Positions 6,537 to 14,259 of a stretch of 16,190 nt of DNA are shown here, piece by piece. The stretch is from an uncultured Pseudomonadota bacterium (GTDB lineage: Bacteria; Pseudomonadota; Alphaproteobacteria; RF32; CAG-239), in assembly GCA_902495305.1 (NCBI GenBank), contig CABUWG010000041.1, positions 1-16,190 of the forward strand, read 5' to 3'. Numbering within the stretch: the first letter of the stretch is position 1; each line of letters begins with the position of its first letter. The notes under the pieces were generated by a model. That model saw nothing but the letters and a program-made list of their open reading frames with translations, was not told where the DNA came from and did not search any database. The position numbers and the translations under genes are program-made.

Positions 6537-7910
6537 ATGAAAAAAATTGCAGAGTTTAAAACGGACGAAGAGTTCCGCGGTTTTGTGACCAGACTTTCAG
6601 AAACGGAAATCCGCAATTTTCAGCCGTCCGATTGGAATCAAATTTACCGGCAGGCCGAGAAAGCGGCAATGCAACACCAAAACCCTCTGGCAGATTTCTT
6701 TCAGATCCGCGGCGCTCTCATTTACAATAGTATACTGTCAGGCATAAAAGCAATACAAACTGCTTTGCACCTTAAAATTCCGGCAGTCTTCCGACTTTCG
6801 GAAATTCCCCCTCACACTTCCGCTTATTACCGTCAGGAATTCATAAAGAAAAATGCCGAATGCTTTTACAAGCTTTATAAAAACTTTCACCTGCCGTCAG
6901 ACATCAGCCGCAGCGTCATACAACTGGCCCGTTCATCAGCCCGAAGCTTTTTGTTCGAGAATGCAAAAATAAAACAACAGATTATTGCCGCCGAAAAAAA
7001 CGGCAACTTTTATTCCGCACGGCATCTCATCAAAAAAGTCACACGCAGCATATACAAAAATGCCTACCCGAACAGCCGGATTATCCGCAGGTTCTCTCCG
7101 AACGTTTATACCACGAATTCAAACGACGACAACATTCTTGGCAGCTACTTCCCGTCTCATCACCAAATAAGAATGCGGGAGCAAACCGATTCGCCGTGCA
7201 CTCTGCTTGGTCATGAGCTGTATCATGCCCTGCAGGAACTCACGTCAATTCATAACGGGCTGTCAAAACTCAACATCAACTTAGGCGCCCAACCGCGGGA
7301 AATGGGAAAATTATACAGATGGAACCACAAGTTCTATTGCCCGGCAAAACTGTTACAAAAACATCTTCCCGACAAAAAAGCCTACCAAACCTATGCCCGA
7401 CAGCCTGAGGAATATACGGCCAATCTCTTCAGCTTCGCGTTTACGCGTGAAGTTGTCCGCCTGTGCAACCCGCAAAATTTCCGCACACCCTGCCGCCGTC
7501 CGCTGCTAAAACTATTGCATATGTTAGATATGCCGTTAGAACGCCTGACTTACACGCCGGACGGCAAAATAACAATAAGCATATCCTCGGAAAAACAATA
7601 CAAACCGGCGCTGTATTCGGAATTCAGACAAAAATACCTTCCCCCGCTTACTCAGACAACCTCTGCTTCCTCTCGGGAGTTTATGCTGGAAGACAATGAA
7701 GACAACAAAAATTTCCTGCTCCGACAGACAGTCGCCTTATATAAATTGCGGAGGGAATGCCGAAAAAACGGAACAAGTTTCCTGCAGGCCGCTTTTCCGC
7801 AAACTTTTGACACCTCGAAAATTGACGGGAAATTATCAGACATTGACAAGCGGCTGCAACAAATCGGTAAGCGCTTTTCCCGCTGTTTCTCAGACGATAA
7901 CAACCGTTAA
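6537..7910 (+). CDS. Putative zinc metallopeptidase-like protein of unknown family, 457 aa
   Basis: Not recognised as a named family. Residues 218-238 hold a typical zincin helix, SPCTLLGHELYHALQELTS, with HELYH at 226-230. About 60 residues later QPEEYTANLFSF (289-300) supplies Glu residues in a helix, the arrangement of gluzincins, where the third zinc ligand is a Glu in a second helix. The N-terminal 200 residues are basic, helix-rich and without a signal peptide, so the protein is probably cytoplasmic or delivered by a route not visible here. The C-terminal third contains a charged region (383-391) and a coiled, lysine-rich tail. No good Shine-Dalgarno precedes the ATG at 6537, and the gene starts 24 bases after a strong terminator, so its expression may depend on read-through. 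Its stop is three bases from the convergent EAL-like gene. Peptidase activity is inference from motif spacing. Confidence 0.72.
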   Translation: MKKIAEFKTDEEFRGFVTRLSETEIRNFQPSDWNQIYRQAEKAAMQHQNPLADFFQIRGALIYNSILSGIKAIQTALHLKIPAVFRLSEIPPHTSAYYRQEFIKKNAECFYKLYKNFHLPSDISRSVIQLARSSARSFLFENAKIKQQIIAAEKNGNFYSARHLIKKVTRSIYKNAYPNSRIIRRFSPNVYTTNSNDDNILGSYFPSHHQIRMREQTDSPCTLLGHELYHALQELTSIHNGLSKLNINLGAQPREMGKLYRWNHKFYCPAKLLQKHLPDKKAYQTYARQPEEYTANLFSFAFTREVVRLCNPQNFRTPCRRPLLKLLHMLDMPLERLTYTPDGKITISISSEKQYKPALYSEFRQKYLPPLTQTTSASSREFMLEDNEDNKNFLLRQTVALYKLRRECRKNGTSFLQAAFPQTFDTSKIDGKLSDIDKRLQQIGKRFSRCFSDDNNR

Positions 7911-7919
7911 CACTTAACG
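7905..7919. repeat. Small perfect inverted repeat containing both convergent stop codons
   Basis: CGTTAA (7905-7910) and TTAACG (7914-7919) flank CAC. Each arm contains the TAA stop of one of the two convergent genes. It has no T-tract and is too short for a convincing terminator; the symmetry may be chance. Confidence 0.45.
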
Positions 7920-9206
7920 CCGGATGGTAAAAATCGTCTGCTTGCTGCTGCGGCGGGAAAGCAGCCTCTGAATATAGCGCCCCTGATAAAGATTAATCCC
8001 GAGCGAATTGCCAACCTCAACCGCCTGTGGTTCATCCACCCGGCATAAAATCATTTTAGCCCTTTCGGCTTTGTTAACATAATCCATAAAATGCTTGTCT
8101 TCATGAATCACATCCATAAAGGTCGGATGCCAGATAATCTTAATCAAATCGGCGTCAAGCTGCTCACGGTTCAAATATTTCAGCTTATCAACCGTAATAC
8201 CGTCAATGCAGATTTTATACCCGCGCGACTGGGCAAAAGTCTTGGCCAGTATAAAAGCCTTGATATCGCTGAAAATATCCAAAAGCTGCAACTCCAATAC
8301 AATCGTCGACCGCATGGAGGCGTTAATATCCTCGTCAAACTCCAAAAACTCATCCGACAAAACCGTTGAAACATTCAGGTTAAGGCTGAAGTTGCTGGTC
8401 AGAGAGCCGTCGTCATGATTACTGATACTGGCCAGCACGCGCTTGTCGAGCGTTTCGGTCAGATACTGAAACAGCCACGGATTAGCCGTCAAATCCACAT
8501 CCGGCAAAAGCGTGTCCCGCAAATCGGCAATTGAAACATAAACTTCCTCAAACAGCATTTGCGGCGCTGATTTTCCGATAACGGCACAAACCGCCTGCCG
8601 CCGGATAAGACTGGAAAAATCCGCCATTGACAATGTTTTGGTCAGTTTGCCGAGCATATAAGGTGTCAATTCTTTTTTGGGGCGGGCCGCCACATTGGCA
8701 AAAGTCCGCAATTTAGGCTCCCCTCCGCCGGAAACCATAACAGGCTCTTTCCTTCCGGCAGCCTGCTTGCTGGCCTCATTGGTTATCAGACGCTGAAATT
8801 CCGGCATATCGGTGCGCAGGGAAAAAAACTTCAAAAAGCCGGCGGCCTCCAAATCAAAATTATCTTTAATCAGCCTGTCGTCATGCAGAATAAAACGGAT
8901 CTTAATAATACAGGCCTGAACTTCTTCTTTTGCCTTTGCCCGATATACCACCACCAAATCATCATTGGGCAGAGAAAAAATCTCACCGTTGTTTTTACGG
9001 ATCAGATTGTCAAAAGTATCAAGCAGCCCCTGCTTCTGAACTGTTTTAAGGTTAGGGTTTTCCAGCTGGTTGATTTTAATGTAAAGTGCATTATAGTCAT
9101 TAATGTCTTTTTCAATATTTTTCAGATAATCCAAAATAACCACATCTTTTTTCAAGGTCGGTTTTTCTGCCGGAGCCGGATTGGTATTTTTTGAAAAATT
9201 AAACAT
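7914..9206 (-). CDS. Degenerate EAL-domain protein (paralogue 2), likely enzymatically inactive, 430 aa
   Basis: The C-terminal half follows the order of an EAL c-di-GMP phosphodiesterase: EEVYVSIADL (220-229) at the EAL position, SLNLNVS (274-280) for the xNxS strand, LELQLLDIF (304-312) for ELTE, GYKICIDGITVDKLKYL (329-345) for the DDFG region, ADLIKI (352-357) for DxIKID, and CRVDE...LYQGRYI (388-412) for EGVE...QGY. The second Asp of DDFG is Gly and the Glu of EGVE is missing, so hydrolysis is unlikely. The N-terminal part (about 24-140) looks like an eroded GGDEF-type fold, and residues about 145-180 are a linker. It is collinear with the upstream gene throughout, a tandem duplication. 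The start has GAAGGG upstream and lies three bases after that gene's stop. It probably binds a nucleotide or a partner protein; the sequence cannot say which. Confidence 0.75.
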   Translation of the reverse strand: MFNFSKNTNPAPAEKPTLKKDVVILDYLKNIEKDINDYNALYIKINQLENPNLKTVQKQGLLDTFDNLIRKNNGEIFSLPNDDLVVVYRAKAKEEVQACIIKIRFILHDDRLIKDNFDLEAAGFLKFFSLRTDMPEFQRLITNEASKQAAGRKEPVMVSGGGEPKLRTFANVAARPKKELTPYMLGKLTKTLSMADFSSLIRRQAVCAVIGKSAPQMLFEEVYVSIADLRDTLLPDVDLTANPWLFQYLTETLDKRVLASISNHDDGSLTSNFSLNLNVSTVLSDEFLEFDEDINASMRSTIVLELQLLDIFSDIKAFILAKTFAQSRGYKICIDGITVDKLKYLNREQLDADLIKIIWHPTFMDVIHEDKHFMDYVNKAERAKMILCRVDEPQAVEVGNSLGINLYQGRYIQRLLSRRSSKQTIFTIRR

Positions 9207-9209
9207 CAG

Positions 9210-10502
9210 CTACCCTTCTAACAACTTTTCCAAAGTTTCTTTCTGCGTACATTCGTCCCGAAAAGCTCCCCACAACAGGCGGCGGCGCTTCAGACAAGTC
9301 TTGGCGGAACAATATTTGGCATCAGGACACTGCTGCTGGACACAGGCAACCTCCAACCGGTCAATCAAGGGGCCTTGAAAAGTATTAAGACCGTACTTCA
9401 TGCCCCAGGCCAGCGCCTTGTCACTATCGCATTTGGCCAGAACCACATTATCCGCCCCCAAAAACTCAACAATTTCCTTAATCCCTTCGTTCGCCACGTC
9501 ATATTCCATCAGCGGTTCCCAAAAAAGCTTAATCATATCCGGTTCAAGCCGCTTGAGGTTCAGCATATTCAACAGCGCCGGACTCATATTGTCAATCAGC
9601 AGGCGATGCCCGCCGGCTTTCAAAATCTCTTTCACCTTAAAATAAACCGGCAAATTATTAAACACGTCCATAAGCTGGATTTCCACAATCAGCTTTTGTC
9701 CGGGCTGTAAAAAATTTTTTGCCAGCGTCACAAATTCTATTGAAAAGACAGAAGACAAATTCAAATTCAGACTGATTTGATTCGGCCAGTTTTTAATATC
9801 CGAAGCAAAAAAAGAACTCATTGTTTTTTTATCAAGCTTTTGCGTCAGATACAAAAACAACCAGCGGCTGGCCAGCAAATCCAGCCTCCCGTCCAAATAA
9901 GAACTCAAATCCTTGACGGCAACAAAAAACTCCTGAAATTCGACCTTAAACTTCCCCGGCCCGCAAAGCTTCATCACGCTCTGGCGCTTAATAATTTCGG
10001 GAATGTCAATCATATCCAGCTGTTCCATCACCATGTCAATTTCATCGGCGCGGATCGGACGCTTGACCTCCGGCTGTACGGTAATCTCGGCCAGATAATC
10101 GGCATTGTCGCGCATTTTTTCAATAAAAGCGCAAAAAGAAATATAATCAGCCGGAAAAGAATAAAGAACCGCAAAATCTTTGACGTCATGGCCATGCAAA
10201 ACCGGATCGGAAGACAGGCCCTGCCGGATTTTAAACACGGCCTCTTCAACCATATCAGACGTAATCCCCTTGCCCAAAATGGCAAAATCGCCGTTGCTCA
10301 TCACAAAGAAAGAGCCCTGCGCATTGCCGACCATGCTGTCAAACAACTTGGCAAAAATCTTCACAAATTCCGGATGCCGGTTTTTGGGTTTCAGCTTGGA
10401 GATATTAACATATAACACCGAATACCCGAAAGGATTCCGTCCTATCCGGTTCAAAGCGTCCAGCAAATATGTTTCGCCCATATTATTAGCAGATTTGGCC
10501 AT
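9210..10502 (-). CDS. Degenerate EAL-domain protein (paralogue 1) with a C-terminal cysteine cluster, 430 aa
   Basis: It has the same architecture as the following gene: a GGDEF-like remnant (about 11-140, with NGDFAILGKG at 70-79), a linker, then an EAL-like domain with QEFFVAV (190-196), SLNLNLS (244-250), VEIQLMDVF (273-281), GGHRLLIDNMS (297-307), PDMIKLF (321-327) and NTFQGPLI (373-380). The second Asp of DDFG is Asn and the EGVE region reads LAKCDSD, so catalysis is unlikely. Uniquely, the tail carries Cys387, 392, 398, 403 and 418, a CX4CX5CX4C pattern that could bind metal or an Fe-S cluster. I start it at ATG 10502-10500, where GGGAG lies just upstream, not at 10526, which lacks a ribosome binding site; both paralogues are then exactly 430 residues. 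It follows the hybrid kinase on the same strand by about 90 bases, so a role in that pathway is likely. Confidence 0.75.
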   Translation of the reverse strand: MAKSANNMGETYLLDALNRIGRNPFGYSVLYVNISKLKPKNRHPEFVKIFAKLFDSMVGNAQGSFFVMSNGDFAILGKGITSDMVEEAVFKIRQGLSSDPVLHGHDVKDFAVLYSFPADYISFCAFIEKMRDNADYLAEITVQPEVKRPIRADEIDMVMEQLDMIDIPEIIKRQSVMKLCGPGKFKVEFQEFFVAVKDLSSYLDGRLDLLASRWLFLYLTQKLDKKTMSSFFASDIKNWPNQISLNLNLSSVFSIEFVTLAKNFLQPGQKLIVEIQLMDVFNNLPVYFKVKEILKAGGHRLLIDNMSPALLNMLNLKRLEPDMIKLFWEPLMEYDVANEGIKEIVEFLGADNVVLAKCDSDKALAWGMKYGLNTFQGPLIDRLEVACVQQQCPDAKYCSAKTCLKRRRLLWGAFRDECTQKETLEKLLEG

Positions 10503-10594
10503 TACTCTCCCGACAACCCCCGTCATACATAATTATCAAATCATAAACTTGCTTTAGACTGATAGCAAGAACCTTTCTGTGTTTCTTCACATGC

Positions 10595-12601
10595 TTATAA
10601 CATTTTTGCCAGTTTGTCATGCAGTTCCTGAATACTGTACGGTTTTTTCACAAAAGCCGTATTGCGGTTTTCTTCCACAATTTTATTAACCTCCCGATCC
10701 TGCGTATAACCGCTCATAAAAATCGCCTTAAGCTTCGGATTTTTCAAAAGCAGCTTCTGATAAACCTCAACGCCGCTGATTTTAGGCATCACGACATCAA
10801 GCATCACCAGATCAAAACTCCGGTCATACAAGACCAGCGCCTCTTCCGGAGCATTGCATGAAACCACGTCACATCCCAGCCGCGTCAAAATGTCTTTAAG
10901 CAGTTCATTCAAAATTTTTTCATCGTCCAAAACCAGAATGCGCCCGCTCAGCTTTGCCGGCTGCACAAATTTTTCCGTCTGGCAGACTTTGGATTTTTTG
11001 AGCGGAAAATACACATAAAATATCGTCCCCGCAGCAGAACTTTCTACCTTAATGGTCCCTTTGTGTTCCCGAACAATGCCATAAACCGCGGCCAGACCGA
11101 GCCCCGTTCCTTTTCCGGTTTCTTTGGTCGTAAAAAACGGCTCAAAGATATTATGCAGAATCTTCTTGTCAATCCCCTGTCCGGTATCCCCGACCGCAAG
11201 CTCCAGATACCGCCCCGGCCTGACTTTCAAAAGACAAGCCGAAATTTTTTCCTCATCCAGCGTCACGGCCTGTGTTGCAATCGTCAGCCGGCCGCCTGCA
11301 GGCATGGCATCTTTGGCATTAAAGCCCAAATTCAGCAAAAGGCTTTGCAGATAATTCTTGTCCCCGTAAATACAATAATTGTCTTTTTTGTTGGTCACGG
11401 AAATCTCAATATTTTTCGGCACGCCGTGCTCAAGCAGACACACAGCGTCATCTATTGTTTCCTTGATATTAATGTCTTCAAAATTCTTCTCTTTGTCACG
11501 GGCAAAAACCAAAAGCTGCGAGGTCAGATAAGCCGCTCTTTTACAGGTTCTGATAATAATGTCCACATATTTGCCGTCATTTTTCTCATCTTTCTGCAGC
11601 CTGATAAACTCGGCCGCCCCCTGAATCCCCGCCAGCATATTATTAAAATCATGCGCCACGCCGCCGGCCAGCCGCCCGAGAGATTCCATCTTTTGCAAGT
11701 GGTTCAGCTGCGCCGCCTTTTTTTGAGCATGCTTATTCCGCCAGACCACCAGCGCCAGCAACAAGAGCAAAAACAACACCGCACCGAGGGCATAAGGGCT
11801 GTATTTTGCCACCAGCGCCTCCCAGTGCAGATATTCAATATTCTGCCACTGCGAACGGATCTGCCAATGCTGTTCAGCATCAATTTTTTCCATAACGGCA
11901 TTAATGTCCTGAAGCAATCCCTCATTTTCCGGCATGACTGCAAATCCGAACTCATAAGCCGACCCGACCACCGGCGCCACATAGAACAAACGGTCAAGCC
12001 CCAGACGGCTGCCCACAAATTTGGTGTGCAGAATATCACCGATATAAAAAGGAATATCGCCGCGGTCGACCGCTTTCATCGCTTCCATGGCATTGTCAAA
12101 CACCACAAAATTGTGCTCGTTGTCGTTAGCCAAAAGCCGGTGCGCTTTGCTTTGCGGCGTAATAGCAATTTGCTGCGCCCCGATTTCGTCTATGGTATTG
12201 ACCAGCGTACCTTTGGGGCCGAAAATTCCCAGCGACGAGGCCATATAAGGAACAGAAACCTGCCACGGCTGATTCGGAAAACGTTTTTTGACCGCCAGAG
12301 ATACGGCGGCAATTTCACCTTCCTGCAGCTTGCGATACCCCTCTTCTTCACTGTCAATAGGCACAATCTCGAATTCGTCCTGCAAATTGGCCTTCAAAAT
12401 GTCAACATAATTTGAAGTAAAACCTTTCAGCACGCCGTCTTCAATATACTCGTAAGGCGGCGAATAGCGGAAGACCCCCAGACGGACAACCTCCGGCCGG
12501 CTGTTTTCAGACGCTCCGGCTCCCCCGCATGCCGACAACAACGCCCAAAGGACCAGTCCGGCTCCCGCCGCCGCTTTTCTAACCAGATATTGTCCCGTCA
12601 T
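10595..12601 (-). CDS. Hybrid sensor histidine kinase: lipobox, SBP3-like sensor, HisKA, HATPase and receiver, 668 aa
   Basis: Residues 1-25 form a signal with a lipobox (Leu22-Ser-Ala-Cys25). Residues about 36-256 match a family-3 extracellular solute-binding domain, as used by amino-acid transporters and BvgS-like sensors (LGVFRYSPPYEY, LKGFTSNYVDILK, YRKLQEGEIAAVSLAVKK). One membrane helix (about 268-287) leads through a short linker to HisKA with His317 in GGVAHDFNN, the N-box NLGFNAKDAM (424-433, Asn428), DTGQGID (472-478), FEPFFTTKETGKGTGLGLA (486-504), and a receiver with Asp602 in LDVVMP and Lys653 in KKP. No HAMP or PAS lies between membrane and kinase. It should sense a small periplasmic ligand and pass phosphate from His317 to Asp602; the next acceptor is not encoded here. 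GGGAG is eight bases before the start. Two degenerate EAL genes follow, and the gene is divergent from the hydrogenase gene. Whether the lipobox is cleaved is unknown. Confidence 0.93.
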   Translation of the reverse strand: MTGQYLVRKAAAGAGLVLWALLSACGGAGASENSRPEVVRLGVFRYSPPYEYIEDGVLKGFTSNYVDILKANLQDEFEIVPIDSEEEGYRKLQEGEIAAVSLAVKKRFPNQPWQVSVPYMASSLGIFGPKGTLVNTIDEIGAQQIAITPQSKAHRLLANDNEHNFVVFDNAMEAMKAVDRGDIPFYIGDILHTKFVGSRLGLDRLFYVAPVVGSAYEFGFAVMPENEGLLQDINAVMEKIDAEQHWQIRSQWQNIEYLHWEALVAKYSPYALGAVLFLLLLLALVVWRNKHAQKKAAQLNHLQKMESLGRLAGGVAHDFNNMLAGIQGAAEFIRLQKDEKNDGKYVDIIIRTCKRAAYLTSQLLVFARDKEKNFEDINIKETIDDAVCLLEHGVPKNIEISVTNKKDNYCIYGDKNYLQSLLLNLGFNAKDAMPAGGRLTIATQAVTLDEEKISACLLKVRPGRYLELAVGDTGQGIDKKILHNIFEPFFTTKETGKGTGLGLAAVYGIVREHKGTIKVESSAAGTIFYVYFPLKKSKVCQTEKFVQPAKLSGRILVLDDEKILNELLKDILTRLGCDVVSCNAPEEALVLYDRSFDLVMLDVVMPKISGVEVYQKLLLKNPKLKAIFMSGYTQDREVNKIVEENRNTAFVKKPYSIQELHDKLAKML

Positions 12602-12662
12602 ATGCCTGCTCCCGTGTTCTTTCGAAAAATCAATTATTAGTGCTGTAAAATCTATTTAAAAC

Positions 12663-12691
12663 TTGACGATAAAAATTACTATTGTTAAAAG
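12663..12691 (+). promoter_or_regulatory. Putative promoter for the [FeFe]-hydrogenase gene
   Basis: TTGACG (12663-12668) and TAAAAG (12686-12691) are 17 bases apart in the AT-rich divergent region 12602-12751, about 60 bases before the ATG at 12752. The -35 is good and the -10 poor. No FNR-type palindrome (TTGAT-N4-ATCAA) was found, so oxygen control by FNR is not supported. Confidence 0.35.
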
Positions 12692-12751
12692 GATTGTATC
12701 AGAAAATATTTAAAAAATAACTATTATCAGAACAGAAGGTAAAAAAAGCTA

Positions 12752-14197
12752 ATGTTAACACCCAAAAATAACGCCGCATTCACCCGCAGCACCATCCTGA
12801 ACAAAATTGCCGCCAGCTTTATCAAAGACCGTTTTGCCCATGTCGATGACATTATTGCGGAAGTCAACCCCTGCTCCAGCTGCTCCAAACACCTGCAGTT
12901 TATTAATGAAATCAACAAAGCCCGCTGTATGGCAGCTCTCGGCTTTTGTCCGGAAGACGAAACTGATTCGTCAAAATCCCTGCACGCTTACGCCATGGAA
13001 GCTTTAAGCCGTGAAAAACCCGGCAAAAGCAAAATTTCGGTAATTAACATTGCCTGCGCTGCCTGCAAACGCCAGCAATATGTCGTCAGCGATCAGTGCC
13101 GCTGCTGTCTGGCACAACCCTGCCGCCTGAATTGCCCAAAAGAAGCAATTGACATTGTTGACGAACGCGCCAAAATCGACACCGCCAAATGCGTCAATTG
13201 CGGCCGCTGCCATGACGTCTGCCCTTACGGAGCCATTATCAAGGCCGTTGTCCCCTGTGAAGATGCCTGCCCGGTCGGTGCCATCACCAAAGATGAAATT
13301 GGCAAAGAACACATTGATCATGAAAAATGCATCTCCTGCGGCAAATGCTTAAATTCCTGTCCGTTTGACGCTATTGTCGAACGCTCCGAAATGATTGATG
13401 TTATGAGCAAAATCCATAACAGCGACAAAAAAGTCATCGCAATGGTTGCTCCGGCCATTGTCGGTCAATACAGCGGTACGGTAAACAACATGGTCGGCGC
13501 ATTGAAAAAAATCGGCTTTGACGAGGTGTTTGAGGTCGCCGTCGGAGCAGACATTACCACGCGTAAAGAAGCTGCCGAATTTGCAGAGAGAATGGAAGAA
13601 GGCCAAAAATTGATGACCACCTCCTGCTGTCCGGCTTATTACTATGCCGCCAAGAAACACATTCCGGAAATCGAGCCTTTTGTTTCCGGCACCCGCAGCC
13701 CGATGTACTATACGGCGGAATTGGTCAAGAAAGAACACCCTGACTGTATTGCCGTATTCTTAGGCCCGTGTCTGGCCAAACGCGTTGAAGCCGAAGACGA
13801 TCCCAATGTGGATTACGTTTTGACTTTCGAAGAGGTTGATGCCATGTTCAACGCTCAGGAGATTAAGGTTGAAGAATGCGAACCGCAGGAATTTACCATG
13901 ATATCCAGCGCTCAGGGACGGCGTTTTCCGTTAACCGGCGGCGTTGCCGGCGCTGTTGCTTCTTTGCTTGACGGCAAAGTTGAAATCCGGGCTGAAAATA
14001 TTGACGGGCTCACCCGCGACAGCATAAAATTGTTAAAACGCTATGCGACCAAAGGCTGTGACTGCAACATGCTGGAAGTCATGGGCTGCGAAGGCGGCTG
14101 CATTTCCGGTTTAGGATGTGTTGCCCTGCCCAAAAAAGCAACACGCGCCGTAGAAGCTTATGTTGCCCAGGGTCAAAACCTGAAAGATCAGAAATAA
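12752..14197 (+). CDS. [FeFe]-hydrogenase, group-B-like, with additional Fe-S clusters, 481 aa
   Basis: It catalyses reversible H2 formation from protons, probably with ferredoxin. Two CxxCxxCxxxCP ferredoxin motifs are visible (147-158 and 193-204). Upstream are further cysteines: C41/C44/C59/C66, C102/C105, and a cysteine-rich run CRCCLAQPCRLNCP at 116-129, plus C169/C173. The H-cluster domain has the three loops: TSCCP (290-294; C292 by analogy the proton-relay Cys, C293 a ligand), GPCLAK (338-343, ligand C340) and MGCEGGCISGLGC (444-456, ligands C446 and C450). Group-A enzymes have MPC in loop 2 and ACPGGC...GGGQ in loop 3; Gly for Met, EGGC and GLGC point to the monomeric group B type, which fits the length of about 480. 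No maturation genes (hydE, hydF, hydG) are in the window. GAAGG lies before the ATG; the gene is divergent from the hybrid kinase and 62 bases before the alcohol dehydrogenase. Confidence 0.93.
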   Translation: MLTPKNNAAFTRSTILNKIAASFIKDRFAHVDDIIAEVNPCSSCSKHLQFINEINKARCMAALGFCPEDETDSSKSLHAYAMEALSREKPGKSKISVINIACAACKRQQYVVSDQCRCCLAQPCRLNCPKEAIDIVDERAKIDTAKCVNCGRCHDVCPYGAIIKAVVPCEDACPVGAITKDEIGKEHIDHEKCISCGKCLNSCPFDAIVERSEMIDVMSKIHNSDKKVIAMVAPAIVGQYSGTVNNMVGALKKIGFDEVFEVAVGADITTRKEAAEFAERMEEGQKLMTTSCCPAYYYAAKKHIPEIEPFVSGTRSPMYYTAELVKKEHPDCIAVFLGPCLAKRVEAEDDPNVDYVLTFEEVDAMFNAQEIKVEECEPQEFTMISSAQGRRFPLTGGVAGAVASLLDGKVEIRAENIDGLTRDSIKLLKRYATKGCDCNMLEVMGCEGGCISGLGCVALPKKATRAVEAYVAQGQNLKDQK

Positions 14198-14212
14198 TAA
14201 AATTACGCTTTT

Positions 14213-14243
14213 CCCCCCCCCGGCCTGCAAAGCCGGGGGCTTT
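14213..14243 (+). terminator. GC-rich hairpin with a C9 run between hydrogenase and alcohol dehydrogenase genes
   Basis: CCCCCGGC (14217-14224) pairs perfectly with GCCGGGGG (14232-14239) around a seven-base loop. The tail is only CTTTA, so termination is likely partial. The left arm is within a run of nine C (14213-14221), a length prone to sequencing or replication slippage. It may stabilise the hydrogenase mRNA or reduce expression of the next gene. Confidence 0.6.
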
Positions 14244-14259
14244 ATGAAAGGAAATCACC

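Noticed and set aside
9777..10415. A 212-codon open frame on the plus strand
   Set aside because: Antisense to the first EAL-like gene; the composition is typical of a shadow frame and no start signal is present.
10548..10569. CTTGCT/AGCAAG inverted repeat after the hybrid kinase gene as a terminator
   Set aside because: Only six base pairs with a ten-base loop and no T-tract; too weak to claim, and the downstream EAL genes are probably co-transcribed.
11063..12415. A 450-codon open frame on the plus strand
   Set aside because: It is antisense to the hybrid kinase, whose domains and catalytic residues are unambiguous; its translation is Arg/His/Gln-rich and has no ribosome binding site.
12602..12751. 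FNR/Crp-type operator before the hydrogenase gene
   Set aside because: No TTGAT-N4-ATCAA or comparable palindrome was found in the divergent region.
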